From contig OX365960.1 in assembly GCA_947247005.1 (NCBI GenBank), positions 18,441,533-18,505,532 of the forward strand: a stretch of 64,000 bases of DNA. Reading direction: 5' to 3'. The notes beneath the pieces were generated by a model, which did no database searches, had not been told where the DNA came from, and was given only the letters and a program-made list of their open reading frames with translations. A program made the position numbers and the translations under genes. Positions 60,036-64,000 of the stretch are shown here, piece after piece (position 1 is the stretch's first letter; each line of letters begins with the position of its first letter). This DNA comes from Spisula solida. Taxonomy: Eukaryota > Mollusca > Bivalvia > Venerida > Mactridae.

Positions 60036-60912
60036 AAATAATTTTACAAACATGCGTTGTTTTCTTATATAAAATATATTGTCGTGTTACAACAAGTACG
60101 TCATTTTTTAGTTCCGTCAGAGCAAAATGAAAACAGCACGATTCTCTGACGACTGTGAATCGGTGTATTGGGACTTGCGTGTTTATACTGTTTAATTATC
60201 TAGTTACGATAATTGCGTGTTCGCCGAAACAAGTGATATACAATGTCGTTCATCAAACGAGTTCGATTGTCATATGAAATCAACAATTGCTAACTGATAC
60301 GTACGCTTGTGATGAAAAATGCCAACCTGTTTATTGTGAACTGTCTATTGTCTCTCAATAGGAAAGAATATTATAGAATTATAAATGAATAACGCTGACT
60401 CTTCTATAAATGTTTCGAGCACATTATGAATAGCATGAGCTCGAAAATTTGAAAGAAGAGTAAGAGTTATTAATTTGTTTATTGTGGATTACATATGGAT
60501 GATACGGTAGACAGGTGTGTAACGCTCCAGACTATGGATTTACAGGTACATTGTTAAAATCTTCCCTGAAAGATTTTTAGTGTTTCCAACCCGAAAAGAG
60601 ATAAACTGGTAAGTAATCCAAAGGTAGTCTGGCGTGTACTGATGCTTCACACTGGATACGTTTGATAACTAAGGCGAGATTCAGGGTAACGCACCACGAT
60701 TCCTCGTAATGCCCAAACTTTCTGTTTCTTCCTTCGAAGCTGGAAATCTCTTGCTAATTAGGCAGTGACGAAACCGAATGGACACGCACAACGACTGTCT
60801 CAGTCGGACGCAAAAATAGATCATATAGTAATGGCCTTGAGACTGCCATTCGAACCTTTTGTTTGGCAAAGACATTGAATAAGAATGATATCTACTAGAT
60901 TGCCAGAGGAAT

Positions 60913-61090
60913 ATTATGAGAAAATGTCGTAGCAGTATTGATCATATAATTGAAACAAGGAAAAGGTATTTAGAAATCGCGAACGTCTTGACTGTGCTTT
61001 TATTGATTTTAGGAAAGCTTTTGATTTTATTGATAAAATAAAGACGGATTCTATGTTGAGCAAATTGTCGTACTACATGTATAAGCCGCC
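60913..61090 (+). pseudogene. Reverse-transcriptase fragment
   Basis: MRKCRSSIDHIIE, then after a frameshift NRERLDCAFIDFRKAFDFID. The AFIDFxKAFD box and the preceding SSIDHI motif are the non-LTR RT core. Only about 60 codons remain, bounded downstream by a family-A repeat. Confidence 0.8.
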
Positions 61091-61094
61091 CTGT

Positions 61095-61410
61095 TGTAAC
61101 TAGGTCATTCAGCGTAGGCATTCCGCCTTTTGTTTGCTGAAACATTTCCATTCAGCTTTTTAATAGTTAGGACTAGGGCTGATTAATTTTCTTTGTTGGC
61201 AGTGTGCTGGACACTTCTTCGTTTTAGAATTTCTGACAGTAGGCTAAATCTAGGCATTATAGTCGTTTTCCCGTTCTGTGTGTTTTATGTTTCCTGTGCT
61301 CGGTTGGTTCAGTGCATTGAGCATTGTGTTTTGAGTGTTTTAATGTTTTCTGTGCTTGGCTGGTTAAGTTGAGTGCTGCCTTCCCTGTCTGACTTAATAT
61401 AATCTTTTTT
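61095..61410 (+). repeat. Family-A repeat copy
   Basis: GGTCATTCAGCGTAGGCATT, TGTTTGCTGAAAC, CTGTGCTCGGTTGGTTCAG and the 3' end AGTGCTGCCTTCCCTGTCTG are present in family order. Confidence 0.75.
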
Positions 61411-61588
61411 CATGCCGACAATCTTGATAATGTATTTGCTATTTCATAAGTAATATGTTGTGTAATACCCAGGGTAAGAATTAAGACTACAAATACTGGT
61501 ATGTTATTTAGCTAGTTCAATGATATATTGGTAAGTCCATAAAATGAGTATATATCTGTGATAAACAAGACTGCGTTCAATAAACGCT

Positions 61589-61851
61589 TATGCCCCCTGT
61601 GGAAGCCTTGTCCATAAATAAGTCTAAGTCCAGAATTAGGTCAAGGTGAAGGTCAAAATGGGGTTAGGTGATACTGGCGTGTGAAGAGTGTTCATACACA
61701 ACATCCATGCAAGTATGAAAGCTTTGTAGCAAGCCATATTAATGCTAGAAAAAACGGTCAATTTGGGTTAACCAGGACGGACGGACGAACGGACGAACGG
61801 ACGGACAGGTGAATCACTATATGCCTCCCCATCTATCGATAGGGGGGCATA
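61589..61851. mobile_element. Short TIR element (MITE) with GGAC microsatellite
   Basis: The ends TATGCCCCC (61589-61597) and GGGGGCATA (61843-61851) are inverted. A GGACGGACGGACGAACGGAC run lies near 61775-61808. The body is noncoding. Confidence 0.65.
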
Positions 61852-62020
61852 AAAATGCCTGCAAGTTTGTCAAATAACTCTAGAAAGATTATTTAAAACA
61901 CATATAAAGGGGAAATATTAAAGTAGACCAATATTTCAGTCATGGTTGCATTACGAAATGGTACTTATTGAGCGCCCCTTGTAGTATACCTTTAGATCAA
62001 TGGTTTGTATCTTTTCGCAG

Positions 62021-62269
62021 TTGAAGCCGATGAATTTTCTCTCTGGGACAGAGATTCAAGATTTGACAATCTTTCACCTACCAGTTTCTCTAGTTCGTCG
62101 CAGACAGGAGGTGCGATTGCATGCGCTATACATTGCCACAGAAATTGTTCATGTGTTGCGTTTTTTATCATCAATGGTGTGAGCAAGACATGTATACTAT
62201 TGGACCAGGAAGTCACGCTGGCTGACGTCATAGTATCTACGTCATCTAAGTACGATGTACGACACAATG
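62021..62269 (+). CDS. Exon of a second PAN/apple-like gene (partial)
   Basis: A single internal exon, 249 nt, with acceptor TTTTCGCAG and donor G|GTAAGT, phase 1 at both ends. It encodes EFSLWDRDSRFDN, then CAIHCHRNCSC, VAFFIINGVSKTCILLD and SSKYDVRHNG. Residues align with exon 2 of the minus-strand gene at 37472-37227 (WDRD, FDN, CVAFF, KTC, LLDQ, SSKY, HNG/HDG). No signal-peptide exon upstream or tail exon downstream could be identified with confidence, so it is incomplete, or a lone duplicated exon. Same probable role as its paralogue: small secreted protein. Confidence 0.75.
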
Positions 62270-62316
62270 GTAAGTATAAATTTTGCGTTCGTCTCAAGAA
62301 GTGCACGAAGTGCTCA

Positions 62317-63210
62317 AGGTGAGCTATTGTGATCACTCACCGTCCGTCGTCTGTCCGTCTGTCCGTCCGTCCACACTTTCAAATGACATCTCCTCTGAAA
62401 CCGTTTGACCAATATTGATGAAATTTTGCCTGGATGTTCCTAACATAGGGGGATTTAAAATTGCTCAAATAAAGTTGATCCATATAGAACTCTGGTTGCC
62501 ATGGCAACCAGGTAACAAAACCTTTAAAAATCTTCTTCTAAGAAACCACAAGGCATAGAGCTTAGATAATTAGCATGAAGCATTGCGTGGTGGACCATTA
62601 CCAAGATTGCTCAAATCATGACCCCGGGTCAATATTGGCCCCGCCCGGGGGTCCCTTAATTTTGTATAAGAGATATATAGAAAATACTTTAAAAAATCTT
62701 CTTCTCTAGAACCACACGGCATAGAGCTTAGATATTTAGCATGTAGCATTGTCTAGTGGACCTCTACCAAGATTGCTCAAATTGTGACCCCCTGGTCAAT
62801 ATTGGCCCCGCCCCAGACATCTCATAATTTTATATAAGAAATATATAGAAAAACTTTTAAAAATCTTCTTCTCTGGAACCACAAGGCAAAGAGCTTAGAT
62901 ATTTTGCTAGTAGCATTGTCTGGTGGACCTTTACCGATATTGCTCGAATCATGACCTCTGGGTCAATATTGGCCCCCACCCCGTGCCTCCCTTAATTTTA
63001 CATAAGAGATATATAGATTTTTTTTAAAATACTTCTTCTCTTGAACCGCTTGATGGATCTTCATAAAATTTGGTATGTAGCATCCTAATAAGGTCCTTTC
63101 TCAAATTTAGGGCACTTGTCTTCTTTAAGAGGCTACAGTTTCATATATAAAAATATCATGAGCAAGGTGATTCAGGTGAGCGATTCAGGGCCATCATGGC
63201 CCTCTTGTTT
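62317..63210 (+). repeat. Hairpin-ended interspersed repeat with about 170-bp tandem units
   Basis: The head CAAGGTGAGCTATTGTGATC is followed by a CCGTCCGTC microsatellite. Then come about three units (ATCTTCTTCTCTAGAACCAC, GCATAGAGCTTAGATATTTA and CAATATTGGCCCCGCCC-like blocks). It ends with hairpin AGGGCCATCATGGCCCT (63187-63203) and CTTGTTT. A non-autonomous Helitron-like nature is possible because of the 3' hairpin, but no CTRR end was confirmed. Confidence 0.7.
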
Positions 63211-64000
63211 AGACTTCACATTAGACTGATACGGACACCAAATCTGCCCTGCGTTCAACGAAGAATTACGTGACGCACGTTTCATACCTGGTACGCACCT
63301 GTTGTTCGTTGAACGATATGTTAAAACAACATGTTTGTCACGTGTGCCAAGTTTGGCTTACCGTATCCTGAGGTGGTGTGCGTGTATTGGTGTTATTTAA
63401 CAAAATGGCAGACAGAGGCAAACAAAAGAATGTGGATAGTAAAACCCGTGCATCCGTACATATTTCGAACTGAGAATGGAGAAAAACGGGTATTCATTGT
63501 TCGCCGCAAACGAAGCGTACAACGAAGGATAATAGAGATAAAAATCCGTGATTTTTAACATAATTGCACGTAGCTTTACTTGACCGTAGGGCAGGTTCAT
63601 GCCACCATCCTAAATTTTAACGGTTGATCCTGATTTTAAATGATTTGTGAAGAGAACATGTTCTGCTACAGGTTATTGCTAATTATTTTAGTTGACTCGA
63701 GTTTAGTTGACTCGAGAAATGAAATAATTGAAAGTTTGCTCAACTAAGAATACAGTAGATAAAACCATATATTTTGTATTTAAAATTGTATCGACTATTC
63801 TGACAAACTCTATCATAGTGTCATATTTGAAGAGCCGCTGTTGTTTGGCAATGGTAAACTCACACAAAACTCTTTTTTATCAAAATTTTGAATACGTTCG
63901 AATCATTATAAGGCAATCCTCCAGATATATACCTTTTGCTGTTTTGGGGCTCAGCAATGTCGACACCCGCTTAGTTACTTTTGTGACTCAACTCGGGTTC
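63211..64000. other. Terminal stretch, no supported gene
   Basis: Open frames at 63331-63558 and on the reverse strand show no domain or splice context. A TTAGTTGACTCGAG direct repeat lies at about 63688-63716. Confidence 0.4.

Overview
The window is AT-rich animal nuclear DNA. It has intron-rich genes with clean GT/AG splicing, many short interspersed repeats, foldback elements and non-LTR retrotransposon debris. The gene families (SRCR/ZP, IgGFc-binding head, small PAN-like secreted proteins, a DUF7869-type transposase) and the repeat styles point to a lophotrochozoan, most probably a bivalve mollusc. The species cannot be named from the sequence alone. Exon models below were assembled by eye from splice sites and reading-frame continuity.

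Layout. (1) 1-1184: short repeats. (2) 1185-7072: a complete DNA transposon with perfect 31-bp terminal inverted repeats (TIRs). It carries an uninterrupted 8-exon, 619-codon minus-strand gene of the DUF7869 type, and its left end is built of about 165-175-bp tandem repeats. (3) 7073-15590: a long gene-poor stretch with small tandem arrays and SINE-like pieces. (4) 15657-33077: the main host gene, plus strand, 17 coding exons and about 1217 aa. The order is signal peptide, IgGFc-binding domain, five group-A SRCR domains, C-terminal ZP domain. All exon junctions keep frame. Its introns hold a 2.1-kb array of a 35-bp minisatellite, foldback elements and copies of an interspersed repeat, here called family A. 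(5) 34228-45890, minus strand: a three-exon gene for a 119-aa secreted PAN/apple-like protein. Its introns contain LINE and RTE remnants and two inverted copies of a TIR element whose ends resemble those of the 5.9-kb transposon. (6) 45953-46965: a decayed mariner element just upstream of that gene. (7) 47-61 kb: gene-poor DNA with a Tc1/mariner-like element, foldbacks, tandem-unit repeats, and a LINE apparently nested in a Penelope-like element. (8) 62021-62269: one exon of a second PAN-like gene on the plus strand, paralogous to the first. (9) 62.3-63.2 kb: a repeat ending in a hairpin.

The two host gene types encode secreted, cysteine-rich, probably extracellular recognition proteins. The SRCR/ZP protein is DMBT1-like but has an IgGFc-binding head. 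A mucosal or innate-defence role is inference from family knowledge. The most notable items are the apparently intact transposon and the IgGFc-SRCR-ZP architecture.
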